Shown one piece after another: positions 1-12,061 of a DNA stretch of 64,000 nt. The stretch spans positions 2,108,001 to 2,172,000 of the forward strand of contig JANTUC010000004.1 in NCBI GenBank assembly GCA_026873275.1, in the 5' to 3' direction. Made by a program: the position numbers and the translations under genes. The number at the start of each line of letters is the position of its first letter. The first letter of the stretch is position 1. The stretch comes from Pseudopithomyces maydicus. Taxonomy: Eukaryota; Ascomycota; Dothideomycetes; Pleosporales; Didymosphaeriaceae. Below the pieces are notes generated by a model. That model was given only the letters and a program-made list of their open reading frames with translations, did no database searches and was not told the origin of the DNA.

Positions 1-143
1 AAAAGCACAACCAGCAAGGAAATCACGGATTCAGAGAGACATGTCGAACTTCATCGAATATCATTAAACGGCCTGGTATATCATCGATTGATTAAGGCCA
101 CAAGATCGACACATCCCTTTGCAAATTCCACCAGTCTTCTAGC

Positions 144-936
144 TCATGCCGAGGAATGCAGGAACTCTTTGAAAAACCCTACAGCCGCATTCTTCGCCCT
201 CTCCAGTCCATCTTTCTGTGCCTTGTTATTCTCATCACCTTTGGCCGCAAAGCCGTGCATCAGCCCAGGGAAGTAAAGATACTCATATGGCACACCCAGC
301 GTCGGGATGACCTTATTCGCATGCTCCTTTAGATCCGGCGTGAAAGCATGGTCATGTTCGGGGGCCATAATCTGCACAGGCACTTTCACGTTGTCGATTT
401 CGGATTTCTCCACCAAAGACGGATGCGCCATGGAGATGGCATCGACAAGAGCCGGGTCGGCACCGAGTTGAAAGCATGCCCAAGCACCGTAGCAGTAGCC
501 GATAGCAGCTGTTTTCTTGTACTTCGATTTCAGCTCCTTGGCAACAGCGACGATCTCAGGCCATCGCTTTTCTTTGTTGTTCCTAGCTATCATCTCGGGG
601 ATGGAGAACTCCTTCTGCTTCTGTGGGTTCGTGAAGAGGTCTGTAGGTGCGACCTCGCCCTCAAAGCTGGCAGATATCCTGTTAGCATAAAAAGAGGTTG
701 AGGTCAGAGACTGCGTACAAGTCCGGAAGATAGACGGTCACATTGGCCTCCTTGGCGAAGTGATCGGCCAGCAGTCTCAAGTTGGTGAATGTCCACCCAA
801 AGAGATCGTGAATGATCATGACTGCAGCATCTTTATTGTCGCCCACGACGTAAGTGTTATTGCCTACAATCTTGGACTCGGATCCCGTGGGCTGGCCGTT
901 CCAATTGAAGCCGGATTTGCAGGCGTCGCAAGACAT
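144..936 (-). CDS. Dienelactone hydrolase family protein
   Basis: Predicted cytosolic alpha/beta hydrolase of the dienelactone hydrolase family, which opens lactone or ester substrates such as carboxymethylenebutenolide; the real substrate is unknown. I read two exons, 719-936 and 144-666, with an intron at 667-718, giving 246 aa, the usual family length. The acceptor was chosen because it restores the family-like string LPDFFEGEVAPTDLF; an acceptor 12 nt earlier is also in frame but fits the family less well. The nucleophile is the cysteine in GYCYGA, the acid is probably the aspartate in PEHDHAF, and the histidine lies in PGLMHGF. There is no signal peptide. The start ATG at 936 precedes a Cys-rich N-terminus (MSCDACKSGF) common in fungal members. 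Confidence 0.9.
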
Positions 937-1640
937 TGTGAATCGTTTCGTGTGAGGTTTAGTGATTTGACGGGAAAGGCGCAGATGCAGTGAGCATGTA
1001 TAGAGTTGAATGCAGCGTGACCGGAGCTCAGCTTTATACTGTCGACACGATGAGCGGACTTGGTGGGGTAGATGGCCGGCCCAATGCAGGAAACATTGCT
1101 AGGTGCATGAACAGCCAGCCGGATGCCGTCGGCGTTAATTGGATGCGCGAGCTGTTACATCCGCCACAATTCGCGAAGCCCGATGCCGAACTTCATGTCT
1201 AGCCTAGCTAGAATCAGCGATCATCGATGTCGCCGTGGGACAAAAACCTCATTTTGCACACAGCATGTCGCCTGGCGATTGATTTCGGGTCCGAGAATCG
1301 GTACCACAGCCGATGCATGGGTTCGAAAGTCGTCATGTGGGGCTCGAAGGGCGACAGGACAGCGGAAATAGTTACCATCTATTATGACTATCAACGTTTT
1401 AGAAGTGCCTCGTGACGTTGGAATTGTGATTCTGTATCATAAATCAACATGTTAGGTATTGACCAAGTCCAGATAGTGTTGTATAGACATTCGTATCGCC
1501 AGACTAGGATTTGATCTGATTACTCATTACAGGGATACCTATCATCACATCATACTAAACGCAGTGAAGGAATTGCCGCTGGAAGAACCCAAAGGTGACT
1601 CCCTAGTATCTTGATTACTACCGTCATCCAGCTTCCTATC
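937..1640. other. Intergenic region upstream of the hydrolase
   Basis: About 700 bases between two minus-strand genes. It must hold the promoter of the dienelactone hydrolase and the 3' end of the deaminase transcript. Only short open frames without family resemblance are seen, and no repeat or RNA gene. Confidence 0.5.
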
Positions 1641-2511
1641 TTAATGCTTATGCTTCGCACTCGGATCCACACACGTTAAATATCCCCGCGTCGGACTCAT
1701 TTCCCTCACACAGTTGTTTGGGCAAGGATAGCTCTGTTCCATACGTAAGACTTTCTATCCATAACGACTCAAAGCTGCATTCTGACTTACCTCATTGTAC
1801 TGCCAGCTGAACAGCGGATCCGTCTCGTTTGTCAGAATCTGTCCCAGCATGCTTGTCTGCCACCCCGGCAGCTGCCTGCTCTGCTGAAAGACATCATAAC
1901 TGCTCAGGGTCATAACACCCCACCCGGCATTGTAGTTGTGTTGAATTGTTGTCCCGTAGATGTACTCTTTGAAGCCAGCCCATCTGATAGCTGAGGCGCA
2001 CATGGGACACGATTCTGCGTTGGTATAGATGGACAGTTCGCCCCACGCGGCAAATATCTCGCTAGTCGTCATGTTACGCTCTTGGAACACCTTGGTGCAT
2101 GCGTTGATAGCGCTGATCTCCCCATGGATGGTTGGATCCCCGGTTCGGAAGTTTGCCCCTCGGCAGACGATTGCGTCGGCAGTGTGGTTCACGATGATGG
2201 TACCGTAGGCGGCGAAGGGACAGGGACCAGATTGTTCGAAGAGCGCTTCGTTGGCCTATCATATATTAGTTGGCTGATGGTCGAAGTCGACATGGAGGCG
2301 GAGAGAAAGAGAAGGTGCGACCAATAAACACGATCATGGAGGCACGAAATGGAAACTGGGAGAGACAGACGAGTCGCATATATTTCACCCGCGTACTATA
2401 AGGGATGTTGTTTACAACAACACCAGACATGTCTTGATCATCATTAGGAACGGTGAAATGTGCAAGGACGACTGAGGCGCAGAGGCCTAGGGAGAACCAT
2501 GGGACAAACAT
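1641..2511 (-). CDS. Secreted CDA-fold (cytidine/deoxycytidylate-type) deaminase
   Basis: Zinc-dependent deaminase-fold protein. Exons 2371-2511, 1791-2255 and 1641-1733 (introns 2256-2370 and 1734-1790; the second donor is a consensus GTAAGT) give 232 aa. The first ATG in frame is at 2511 and opens a clear signal peptide (MFVPWFSLGLCASVVLA). The zinc site is HGEISA plus SCPMCASAI, matching the HxE...CxxC pattern with Gly where Ala is usual. The third exon adds a Cys-containing tail ending in DPSAKHKH. Known relatives act on cytosine, guanine or tRNA adenosine inside cells, so an exported member is notable. The substrate cannot be told from sequence. A TATA box lies about 52 nt upstream of the ATG. 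Confidence 0.82.
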
Positions 2512-2562
2512 TCTAAAGAGCAATTGCAAGATGGACTACAGATTAGAGGTACAAACCGAGCA

Positions 2563-2569
2563 TTATATA
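2563..2569 (-). promoter_or_regulatory. TATA box of the deaminase gene
   Basis: TATATAA on the minus strand, 52 nt before the ATG at 2511. The spacing leaves a leader of roughly 20 nt, which fits the chosen start. The motif is seen directly; its use is inferred. Confidence 0.45.
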
Positions 2570-3052
2570 CCGATGATAGCAGAGCCATAACCAGGCTCCC
2601 GTCCATATCCAAATAACGGTGTAGTTAGCTTGCGGAGAGCATGGCACGCTTGAACCGTGTCCCTACACGAGGCCCACATCTAACCGGGAAGGCGACATCA
2701 TTCGCTCTATCCAAATCTAGTCGCGCTCTAATAATTCCAAGACCATGGTGTTGGTAATATGCAACTGTCAACACCCAGCTGGAAAGTAGCACGATAGGAA
2801 AAGCTCGAGATTCGGTAGCTTGGTCCGGCCCTGCGGTTGCTGGATTAGTTTAGCCGGATGCTTGTGTAGAGTTAGTGTCGCGGTATCTCCAGTAGCGCAA
2901 GATACCGGAGTACTTATCGCGCGACCAACTTGATAACGGCCTAAAGATGGTCAGGCCCTCACGACAACAATTGGAAGACAGATGGGTCACTTTGAAAGGA
3001 TGCAAACACGTACCATTACTAGGCGATTCGATAACCGGCAATGGCCCAGCAG
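2570..3052. other. Intergenic region
   Basis: Upstream region of the deaminase and downstream region of the HExxH gene. I see no gene, repeat or RNA in it. Confidence 0.5.
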
Positions 3053-4363
3053 TCAGTAAATATAGTATACCGGCATCCAATACACAGTCTCACTCGCCGG
3101 AAAGTTTGGTAGTTTGGCTCCTCCTCGCAGTCGTTCTTGTTCGGCTGCAGATGGTATGTGCTGCATGTCTTCTTCAATCCTTGGATCTAGTGGATAGTGG
3201 ACCCAAATCGTGCCGCCACTTTGTTTCTGATACACTAAAACGAACGTCATTCCCAGAGGTGGGGGGATGTACTTGTGCGTTTGGCGCCACGCACGGTGGC
3301 GCGCTTCCCAATGCCGCTCGTCGAACCATGCTGCGATCCAGTCCAGGCTCAAGGCATAGATTGCAATGACCCAGTTGCGACAGGAGTCGGGTTGTTGCTC
3401 GGCATAGAAACGCCCTCCGCGGTAGTCCTCCAATTGGAATAGATCCTGGAAGTGTGCAGGGTTCATAGCGTTGAAGTGGAGGGGGTGCTGGCCGATGAGT
3501 TCCTCTACAATCTCTGGTTGCTCACAACCATGCTTGTATGAAACGGCTTTCATCGAAAGCAGCATTTCACAGCCCTTTATTTCATGGAACAATGGATTGC
3601 AGAGGTAACCGATAGTTTCTTTCTCCCAGGAAAAACCGAGTTCGGCTTTTCTATCGTCCTTGCTCCATCTTGGCTCATCATAGTCTTTTTCAAGCCACAT
3701 ACTATAGGCATGAGCGATCTCGTGAACCAAGGTGATTGCGAAAAGGAACTGTGTCCTGAGCCAGACGTCACGGCTAGTATCTAACAGACCCTCCTGGGAG
3801 AAATATTTGGAGAATTCATTATGCATGACAACTACAGGATGACGCCTGGAGTCGTCCTTGGAAGTATCAGGCCACTCGGATTTTCGGAAGTGGTGGAAAA
3901 ATGGTAGGTGACGTTTATTGTTGTACGTTACACCGTAACTGTTATCGCGCTTACTGAAATTAGGATTGAACATGAATGTTATCACCTTACCCAACTCTTT
4001 GATGTTTCTCTTGACCTTTCGCAAAGCCTCCTCACTAGTCGAGTATTTGGTTGGCGAGATATAAGGCCCCGATGCATCTTTCTTGCGGTGACCGAAAGTG
4101 TAATGGCAAAACCAACCCAGTGTACTATCTTCAGTGAGAAACAAAGTGGCAAGCTGGAGAGCTAATTTAAGATGACGGTATGAGTGTTCATCGAGCTGAT
4201 CTGGCCCAGTGGCCCACCTGTCAATTGCAAGCATCGGCATGATGTCGTTCCTGAGGAGCTGACATGGAAATGGCCCCACGCGAGTGGTACATCCATAGAG
4301 AGCGAGCCTCTTGTGGAAGCGCGAGATTAGTTCGCTCAAACGATCCCGGTCGTGGCTGGACAT
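3053..4363 (-). CDS. HExxH-motif putative metallopeptidase-like protein, function unknown
   Basis: Single-exon gene of 436 aa starting at the ATG at 4363; open sequence upstream has no further ATG. The only recognisable element is LVHEIAHAY at about residues 212-220, a textbook HExxH zinc-metallopeptidase signature. It is followed about 30 residues later by an acidic stretch (AELGFSWEKETIGY) that could give the third zinc ligand. There is no signal peptide or transmembrane segment; the protein is rich in aromatic and charged residues. Lineage-specific fungal proteins with a lone HExxH are common, and many have never been shown to cleave anything. The composition looks coding throughout and I see no break. 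Confidence 0.7.
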   Translation of the reverse strand: MSSHDRDRLSELISRFHKRLALYGCTTRVGPFPCQLLRNDIMPMLAIDRWATGPDQLDEHSYRHLKLALQLATLFLTEDSTLGWFCHYTFGHRKKDASGPYISPTKYSTSEEALRKVKRNIKELGKVITFMFNPNFSKRDNSYGVTYNNKRHLPFFHHFRKSEWPDTSKDDSRRHPVVVMHNEFSKYFSQEGLLDTSRDVWLRTQFLFAITLVHEIAHAYSMWLEKDYDEPRWSKDDRKAELGFSWEKETIGYLCNPLFHEIKGCEMLLSMKAVSYKHGCEQPEIVEELIGQHPLHFNAMNPAHFQDLFQLEDYRGGRFYAEQQPDSCRNWVIAIYALSLDWIAAWFDERHWEARHRAWRQTHKYIPPPLGMTFVLVYQKQSGGTIWVHYPLDPRIEEDMQHIPSAAEQERLRGGAKLPNFPASETVYWMPVYYIY

Positions 4364-7300
4364 CGGACAGTGTGGCTGTCTCAGGCTGCAGGTGCCCGGC
4401 AAGCCCTGGAACGAGCAGTACTACTTATAGCGGGCGCCTTCAGTGGTGAGTTCCATGAATTCTACCACGACTGTCTCGCCATCAAGTACGATGAGAAGAG
4501 ATTCACAGTAGCCTTCCCATGAAGGTACAAATGCGGTCGTCCAATGTTGGTGATGGTACGGCGAGTCTTCTAATCACACAAAGTACTTCAGGCCCAGGCC
4601 CGTCACCCGAGCTGACACTTGCACAGGCCAGTGCGCTTGCATGTTCGAGAACGATGAGTGCCCGAGGTTTCCATGAAAGACTTTGTGATAGAGGCTGCAT
4701 TGTTGCGCGCGCGTACGTGGACATGGGTGACGGGGCGTGGCATCCGGATGCTCCGCAACCGCGACGCAACACGTGTGCAACGACTCGGTCTCAGCTTCTG
4801 CAGTATATTTCTTTCTTGTTTCCGCCGTGCAAGATGAAGGGTTAGGCGTTCGAGGCCGATCTTGATGCCTGAAGCAATCACGCGGCAGGGGTGCCTCGGC
4901 AAGCCTGAATCATTCGCGCTTTCCACCTCTAGTGTCCAGCTCATCGCGGCATCCGTGGCAGCGGACCGGCAAATGTGATTGTTATTCTTGCCGTTGCATT
5001 TGAAGGTTCGATTCCTTCGGTGCTCACATCCTCCACAGTCCTGTAAGCCGGTCAGCGCTTTGAAGGGAAGCCGCTCGGGCTCGCTCGTCATACCTTCTTT
5101 CGTCTGCCCCACCACTTGCGCCATGCTTAGTGTCCGGCAATTGCAGGCTTTTCTGAGGCCCTCTTCCACCATTGTGCTTCTGGCCAGTACCTTTGAGAAG
5201 GACTGCGGTCCTGGCGACTTATCTTGTGCTCTTGGTTATGCCTGATATGGGCACCGCTCTGCCACCAGCACGCAACCGCGAAGCCAGCCTGATATCCCCA
5301 CTGGCCGTTCCCGCGAATCCCTGAGAAGGACATCACCGGCCACCACATCCTGCCGCGGTGCCGATTCCAGATGGCGTCGTCCAGCTCTCCATCCCGTACA
5401 TATATGGGAACGGCAACTCTCCGCTCCGTGCTCGTGCGGTAGGTTCACTACTACCTAGGTAGCAATGCTGTGCGTGCGGCGGTGGCAGCTTCCCCAGGAG
5501 TTCAGCACCCTATAGCCACCCAAATGTACTCCGAGGAGACAGTAATGTCTCACACTGTCGGCAAGGAGCAGAGGCACTCTTGACCCGCGTGTAAGGGACC
5601 GTGGCGTTGGTGTTGGTGTCGCGCAGGCCGTTTTTGGTCGTGAATCGGAAAGAACCTCCGGAACGCAAAACACATGGCTTCATCGCGGAGAAGCATGGGC
5701 GCTGGATCTCTTACTAGCAGGCCGCCTTCATGGTTCGTGGATATCTTGGTGCGGAGTTACCTTTTATACGACAAGCTCCTTCCAATGCGGCGCCTGTCCT
5801 CCGCCATAGAGTCCCTCACAGACCCGCCTACTGAGCCAATGGGTATGCCGTCATCGGCCATGCGGGTGTCATGTACATTGCGCCTAAATCCGCCGCATCG
5901 TATCCTTGGCCGAATTTCTTCTGCAGGAGCCCAGTCCAGAAGTCGCTGAGTGGAGCGCGCAAAGCCGACGTTCCACAGCCACGCTTGGGATTGCCCGGGC
6001 CCCACGACATACTGTCCGAGATCCATCGAAACGGATTGACCAGTCTATGTTGCCAGTGGCGTTTCATACGCATATATATCGTGGAAAAAACTCCTGTAAA
6101 CCGACTGTCATTCTCTGGTTGATTGTTGTGTCTTTCTTTTTCCCACTTGTGGATTTACTTTTCGCCATGGCCCTCCTCGCTGCAAAACTTCTTCTGAACT
6201 TCCAAAAATGAGCACTGAGGTGCTGAACGGTTCTGGGCCTGTCATCAGCTCCACGGAAAGCGTTGCACCGTCGTCTTCAGCGGAGGAAAAGCGGTATGCT
6301 GTCGAAAACGCGTCATCAAAAACTCTGGCTATCCACTACCGCGTCCCACGACAAGATTCTTGGGTAATTGTAAACTCACATGCTTCAACTCTTTTTTCCA
6401 GGACCTGATCCATGCTGTGTGAGGGGCCGCAGCGATGGATCCACCTGGGCAGGATCCATTGGCACGCTCTTGAATAACCCGTTTTAACGAAACGCATAAG
6501 CGTTTTCATCACACCTTTCATCGCTACGCCTTCAGATTTATCGGTACCGTTAAGAGTAAACTTTCTGTGTATTCGTTGCTTCACGGACGGATGTCATAGG
6601 TACTCCATGCATACAGCAACCGCCCTGGAAGCGCAGACGGATCTGTGTTTATACCTTTCACCTGTCGCATAGCCATGCAAAAACCACCTGCTTGTCCGAA
6701 GCTCGGAACGATCGCGACGATGCAGCTGTACATGATCGATGCGCGTAAGGCTAGTACGTCGGAGAGAAGTTCGTGACGGGTGAGCTGGTGTTTAAATCAA
6801 GCCCACGCGAATGGGCGACCGACCTGCGAGGCGCAACAAGCTACCCTAAGAGATGATTCACATCAGCTGGAGACTATTAAAGTGTAGTGGGCCAGTGTTC
6901 AAAGACTCACATGAGACGGGGGGACATAGTGGCCCGCGTGCCTCGCGACGGTGCGGGTGGCCTTGTACACGCTGGCGCAACAACACACGGAAGATGGCCA
7001 AGACTTTTGCATAGGTTGCAATATTGATACGATCACATGATGAAAATACGCAGGCATAGTGACGCGAAAAGGTCGTTCAGGTCGTTCGATACATTTGATG
7101 TTATTGAAATGACTATTGAACTATGGGAATTGCACATCTAGGTTCGTATCAGGTGTATTCTGTGCCCCACATGGTGTAGCTACCGATTGCCGAGGGGACA
7201 ACAGATCTCTCACGCTCAACGACTGCTCAGTCAGATCGATTCCGTACTGTCAAGTGTACCGTCACACTGCTTATGCAGTCTCTAAAATTATCGCCGTGGA

Positions 7301-9332
7301 AGTCCGCAGAGGGAAGTGGGGCATACACAAACCGGAAAGAGATGTTCGTTCAAGATTGCCTGGGCCTTCCATCACCCACGGTGGTCGGCCGCTTCCAACA
7401 AGAAAACGAGGCTCTCACGAAGGTGTTACAAAAGGACAGGGAGGAGTAAGATATCATGTGGCGGATCAGGGAAAGAAATACTCCGGCCGAAGCGATGGTA
7501 CCGTCGGGCCACATAGGGAACGCAGCGGGTCAAACGCAGCCATCCGAAATCGCATATCCGTCACGGCAAAGCAGTCGCTCGGAGAGATTTATGAGCCGAT
7601 GTCAGGTCCTGCATGATTCCAATGCGGATCAACGTTCTTTCGTTCTCTCGATGCCAATAGAACGTTCCTCCACGCTGAATGAAGGTAGAATGTTCTCCCC
7701 TCCCGACACGATCAGTGGATGGCACAAACATCCGACTTCCTGCATCATGCCAGGTTCGAAGGCAAAATCGGGTCGCTTTCTTTTCCCGAATCGATCAACA
7801 CTGCGCTTGATATTTGGTTGCTGCAGGTCTCTATTGGCCTGGCTTTGCATATGACGAATAGCGTCATCGACAAACCAAGGACGGCTACACAGAGGTTCCT
7901 TGGTGATACTACAGGCAATATAGTCCCCGTTATCCCTGTTCCTGGCTTGAAGGACGATATCATCACTTTTGTAACGACGGCAATCGACTGAATACAACAG
8001 TTATCAGCTGCGTGCTCGGTTGGGCTTACTGGTGTGGGTGCAACAAGCAAGACCGTGGCCGCTTACGATAGCGGCAATACCGAGATCGGTGAGAAACATG
8101 TGCGTTCGTTGCAGTTGTCCCACTAACCGGTCTTAAAATACCAGCCAGCATTGAGCTCGTGGGGACACATGACTCGAATGATCGAAGGCAGTCACCGAAC
8201 TTGAGCCTGAAGGATTTGGATCCTTGATATTTTCCGTTTTCTTTTTTTTTCGACTCCAAACGATGATAATATTAGAATCTCGATGATGCGGAGCCTCAAT
8301 GCACCCCAAGACTGTGAGTATCCTACGGGCCAAGTAATGACTCGACTAAGATGGACCCCTTGCAGGCGTGTCAACTGGCGCTTTGGCCAGCTACGTGTCG
8401 ACCTCAGCTCCTGCGTGGCAGGCTATCCCGTTTCCACCGTCGCCAATCGGTCTTGCAGTTACTACACACATGCGCGTTTGGTCTGGTAATCAAATTGATC
8501 TCGTGACCGCGTGGACCCGGCCCGTTGGATGGCAGACGCATCAGGAGCAAGACACGAGCTAATTTGGTCAACCATGTCAATCATTCAACGATACTATGTA
8601 CAGCTCGCCAGTGGTGCGACATGTCTGCCTGCCATTGGTGTCAACAGGAAGAGGTCTGCCCCTTTGGTTTCAGGTTGGCGGCCGGATGCAGCGTGGTGTA
8701 GGTACCCGGCCGTGCGACATGATATGATCTACTCCAGAGCCCCACCTGTGGAGGACATAGGGTCGAAAAACAAACAACACAGCCGGCAGTCTCCTGGAAG
8801 AGCTGGCTCACCGCCTGGGTCCGCGTGGTTGCAGCGTCGTCCTCGGATGGTCGGTGAATGTCTCACATGGGATCGACGAGGCTCAGGACCCTCGAGCACC
8901 ACCTAGGTCAACCACCAGGAACTGACCCAGCCGGGCGGAATGGGGTGTGCACGTCACGAGCGGATGCAGCCGTCAGTTGCATGGGCGAGCACGGGAGGCT
9001 CGAGAACTGGTGAAGAACGCAGTGCAGAGGGCCATCGGGGAAGGCGGAAGCGCAGGTGTCCCAAGAAAGCTTGGGCGGGGAAGCGGGTGGCCAGCCGGGC
9101 AAATAAGCAGCTAAACTGCATTCGGTCCCCTCGCGTTGGTCAGAGCTGTCGGGCCGCCAAATATCACAAAGGCAAGGCCGCGTAGCGGTTACACAAGCAC
9201 TGCCGGGGCGGCGGTGAATTCAGGTTGCCAGCGTCCTCATATACTTGGTGTTTGCTCACTGCCTCCACCTATGTGCGACTCTTCACACGTCCGGGTCCAT
9301 CTTGGGGTACAAATACGCATGCCAATTCCGCC
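4364..9332. other. Gene-poor region, about 5 kb
   Basis: No gene with recognisable homology. Many short open frames occur on both strands, none with a convincing intron-exon chain. Two have coding-like codon use: plus 6208-6408 (listed separately) and plus 7719-7991 (90 codons, ATG start, no recognised motif). A T-arm-like hairpin at 5002-5018 is discussed under rejected items. The stretch may hold decayed genes or long promoters, including that of the acyltransferase. Confidence 0.45.
6208..6408 (+). CDS. Possible small ORF or first exon, unknown
   Basis: ATG-initiated 66-codon frame, Ser/Glu-rich at its N-terminus and then ASSKTLAIHYRVPRQDSW, with codon use like neighbouring genes. A GTAATT...TTTTTTCCAG pair at 6364-6401 could be an intron. 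At 38 nt it would be unusually short, and splicing gives only six more codons (DLIHAV). It may be the remnant of a larger gene whose later exons are lost. No homology recognised. Confidence 0.22.
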   Translation: MSTEVLNGSGPVISSTESVAPSSSAEEKRYAVENASSKTLAIHYRVPRQDSWVIVNSHASTLFSRT

Positions 9333-11123
9333 ATGGCTCCTGGTCCTGCAATTACGTTGATGGGCACTTTCCCCTCGAGCTTCCCGTCCTTGAACTTGCC
9401 CAGGATGATCTTGAAGTCCCCCGCCCAGCGCGAGACCCAGCTCAAACTGCACCTTTCTGCTCTGGACCAAAACATCGTGCGCGTCTACACCCAAGTATTC
9501 CTGGTCTTTCCCTTTCCCAATCCTCAAAGTCGTCCACACGCCGTCGAAGCACTCAGCCATGGCCTGCGTGCCTCTCTGCTCAGCTTTCCCTTTCTCGCCG
9601 GCGAGCTCAGCCTGGCCGACGATGATTCCGGTAGACTCGCCCTCACGTACCCAGCACACGTATGCGACCTGAAAGGCATCTTTGCAGTGAATGACAACGC
9701 CTCTTTCCACACCTATTCCGATCTGAAGCAGCGGGGCATGCCGCCTGACGCTTTCCCCGGAAGCAGACTTCGACCAGCCGACTTCGCCAAGTATCCTGGC
9801 ATCCCAGCCGACGGCGAAGGCATCGTAAACTTTGCCAACGGAAACAAAGCTCCTGTGATGCGAGTTCAAGCCGACTTCATTCCCGGAGGTCTCATAGTTA
9901 GCACCTATGTGCATCATTCCGTCATGGACTTTGCAGGCATCAACGTCTTCTGGAAGTGTTTCGCAGAGAATGTCTCCAGCTGGACCACAGGAGCGCCCAA
10001 GGTCTGCTCGCCAGGTAAGCTTCATGTACAAAGTCGACGTTGCTAGGCATCTGCTGATGACGGTGATAGCGACAGATTACGGTCTTGGTCAGTTGACCAT
10101 GCGGCAGGAGGTCGACGAACGATCCCCTACTTGTACTAACGGACGCTCGCCGTCTGCAGAAGCCTACGTCGAGGGTACTTATAAGTATGAGAAATCGCTG
10201 CCAGACGATGCCGAGTGCTCAATGAAATTCCTCATCATCTCATCCACCCGCATCCGCGCTTACCGGGATAAGCTTAAGCAGCATTTCCCGGAAGATTCGC
10301 CACCCACTATCTGCAATGTGTTGGCAGCCCTACTGTGGATCTATGTCACCCGTGCAAGAGCATTCCGACGGGGTTGCTGCGGACATGAGAAGACCAAGAT
10401 TGGCATCGCGACCGATTTGCGCAAGAGAATGTCACCCCCGCTGCAAGAGACGTACACGGGAAACATGGCGATATTTTCCACAGGGTCGCTCACAGTTCAG
10501 GATCTCATCTCCGAAGAAAAGTAGGTTTCAAATTTTGATTTTCCCCCTTAACCACCATGATGCAAGTTGGTGTCGGTAGTGCCAACAAGCTTTGTACGGT
10601 TCGACTCGGCTTCAGAAGGTATACTGGGCTCAGATAGATTGCTCTGCCTTGAACTCAATATCACAGGGATCCTGCTAACCCGAGGTGCAGAGTTACCGAA
10701 GACACCATCGTCCGCACCGTCAATGAGATCCGTCAAACGATTGCCAAGGTCGACAACGAATGGATCTCTCAGCACCTAGGGTTTTTCAAGTCCATCGACA
10801 CCATTACAGACACCGAGCTCGGACTCGCATTCCGCTTCGGGATGGACATGTACATCACGTCGTGGATGAACTTTGGCGCCGATCTACAGTGGCGCATACC
10901 CGGCACCGACGTGGACGAAAAGTCTCTCGGCGGGCGTCCCGAGTTCATACGACGATCGTACGGAGTTGCAGATGGAGGGATGATGATCATGCCCCGTCGA
11001 CGCCATCAGATAGATGGCTCGGACGCACCTTACGAGGTCATGGTCAGACTGGCCAAAGTGGACATGGACCGGCTCTTGCAAGAGGAGGACGGGCTGTCGA
11101 GTTGGGCTGAGCGCATCATCTAG
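9333..11123 (+). CDS. HXXXD-type acyltransferase (transferase family, trichothecene 3-O-acetyltransferase-like)
   Basis: Predicted acyl-CoA-dependent O- or N-acyltransferase of the plant/fungal transferase superfamily. Exons 9333-10014, 10070-10520 and 10691-11123 (introns of 55 and 170 nt) give 521 aa, the normal length. The start is the ATG in CCGCCATGG, a strong context. The catalytic HXXXD motif is HHSVMDFAG near residue 193. The second signature, usually DFGWG, is degenerate here (NFGADLQW), which is common in fungal members. The first intron has an alternative acceptor six bases further on. It stands less than 1 kb upstream of an acyl-CoA oxidase on the same strand, so they might share regulation. 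The acceptor substrate is unknown; secondary metabolite acylation or detoxification are both possible. Confidence 0.88.
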
Positions 11124-12061
11124 GCGAGCTGGGGGAGGGGATGCACGCATTCGGCAACGAGGAGCAGGGGGCGAAGCTACTTGGCTGATCCTTGTCCTCG
11201 CGAACCTACGTGCCCTGGAGCCCCGGACTTTGTACATGTGTCGGACCGGGCGCGAAGGTTTTTCTTTGGCAACATCTGCACGGCGTTCACTACGGCATAT
11301 GCATCTGGGGGAATTTGGTTTAGTCTTGTCTGCTGGGGGTCTGGGCATCTGATATCCTGTACAACTATCTGATTTCTGTTGATAAGCGAAGGCGCGGCTG
11401 TTTCCTAGGAGCCAGCCTTGCCATGTTCTACAATGCAAGAATTCCTAGTCTACACCATGACTCGACTCGACGTACTTCTTACTACCAACTACGCCGCCGC
11501 CTCGCCTCGCACCGCAAGCACCACGGTACGGTACGATGCGGTCGGTCGGCAGGGGCGGCGGCCGCGTGTGGCACGGCCCCCTGGCTCCCTTTACCCGGGC
11601 CATGACCCCGGTTCCTCCATGTCTGCCTCTTGCTGTAGGGCTGTACACAATGAGCTGTTTCCAACGTCAGCTCCATGGGGTTCCAATGTCTCACCTCGAG
11701 GCGAGCTCCCACCCTGCACGTTATGTGGCGTGGAGACGGCTCGCTTCTTGCTCTTTGCTTTTTCTTTTTTTTTCTTCCTTTGCATGCCGACCTGTGACGA
11801 CAGACTTGCTTTTACCGCCCTGACCCGCGTCGTGCGGGGCTTAGCATATACCGACGGGAGGAGCATGCGCGTGGTTACGCGTAGCTGCGCGCGACTAGTA
11901 TGCCATTGTGTGCATTCACAGCCGAGGCATTCCCATAATGCATCTTAAAGTCGCTCCTCGTGGCGGACTGCCCATCATTTTCGGGACATTCTAGATCCTG
12001 TACTGTACTATACTGTACTGTCCTGTCCTGTCATATCTTGTCCTGCCCGATCCTCCGCCCC
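11124..12061. other. Promoter region of the acyl-CoA oxidase gene
   Basis: About 940 bases with no gene. It contains a pyrimidine run at 11758-11780 and a string of TGTAC/TGTCC repeats just before the oxidase start (listed separately). Confidence 0.5.
12001..12045 (+). repeat. Short tandem repeat upstream of acyl-CoA oxidase
   Basis: Degenerate run of TACTG followed by TGTCC pentamers ending about 17 bases before the start codon, probably in the 5' leader. The repeat is seen directly; no function is claimed. Confidence 0.6.

Noticed and set aside
5002..5018. T-arm-like hairpin GAAGG-TTCGATT-CCTTC suggesting a tRNA
   Set aside because: No matching acceptor strand, D arm or variable loop can be placed upstream; the pairing CAAATG/CATTT next to it leaves no variable loop. 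Probably chance or a fragment.
9237..10031. 264-codon minus-strand open frame
   Set aside because: Antisense shadow of acyltransferase exon 1, which has the HXXXD motif and a good start context.
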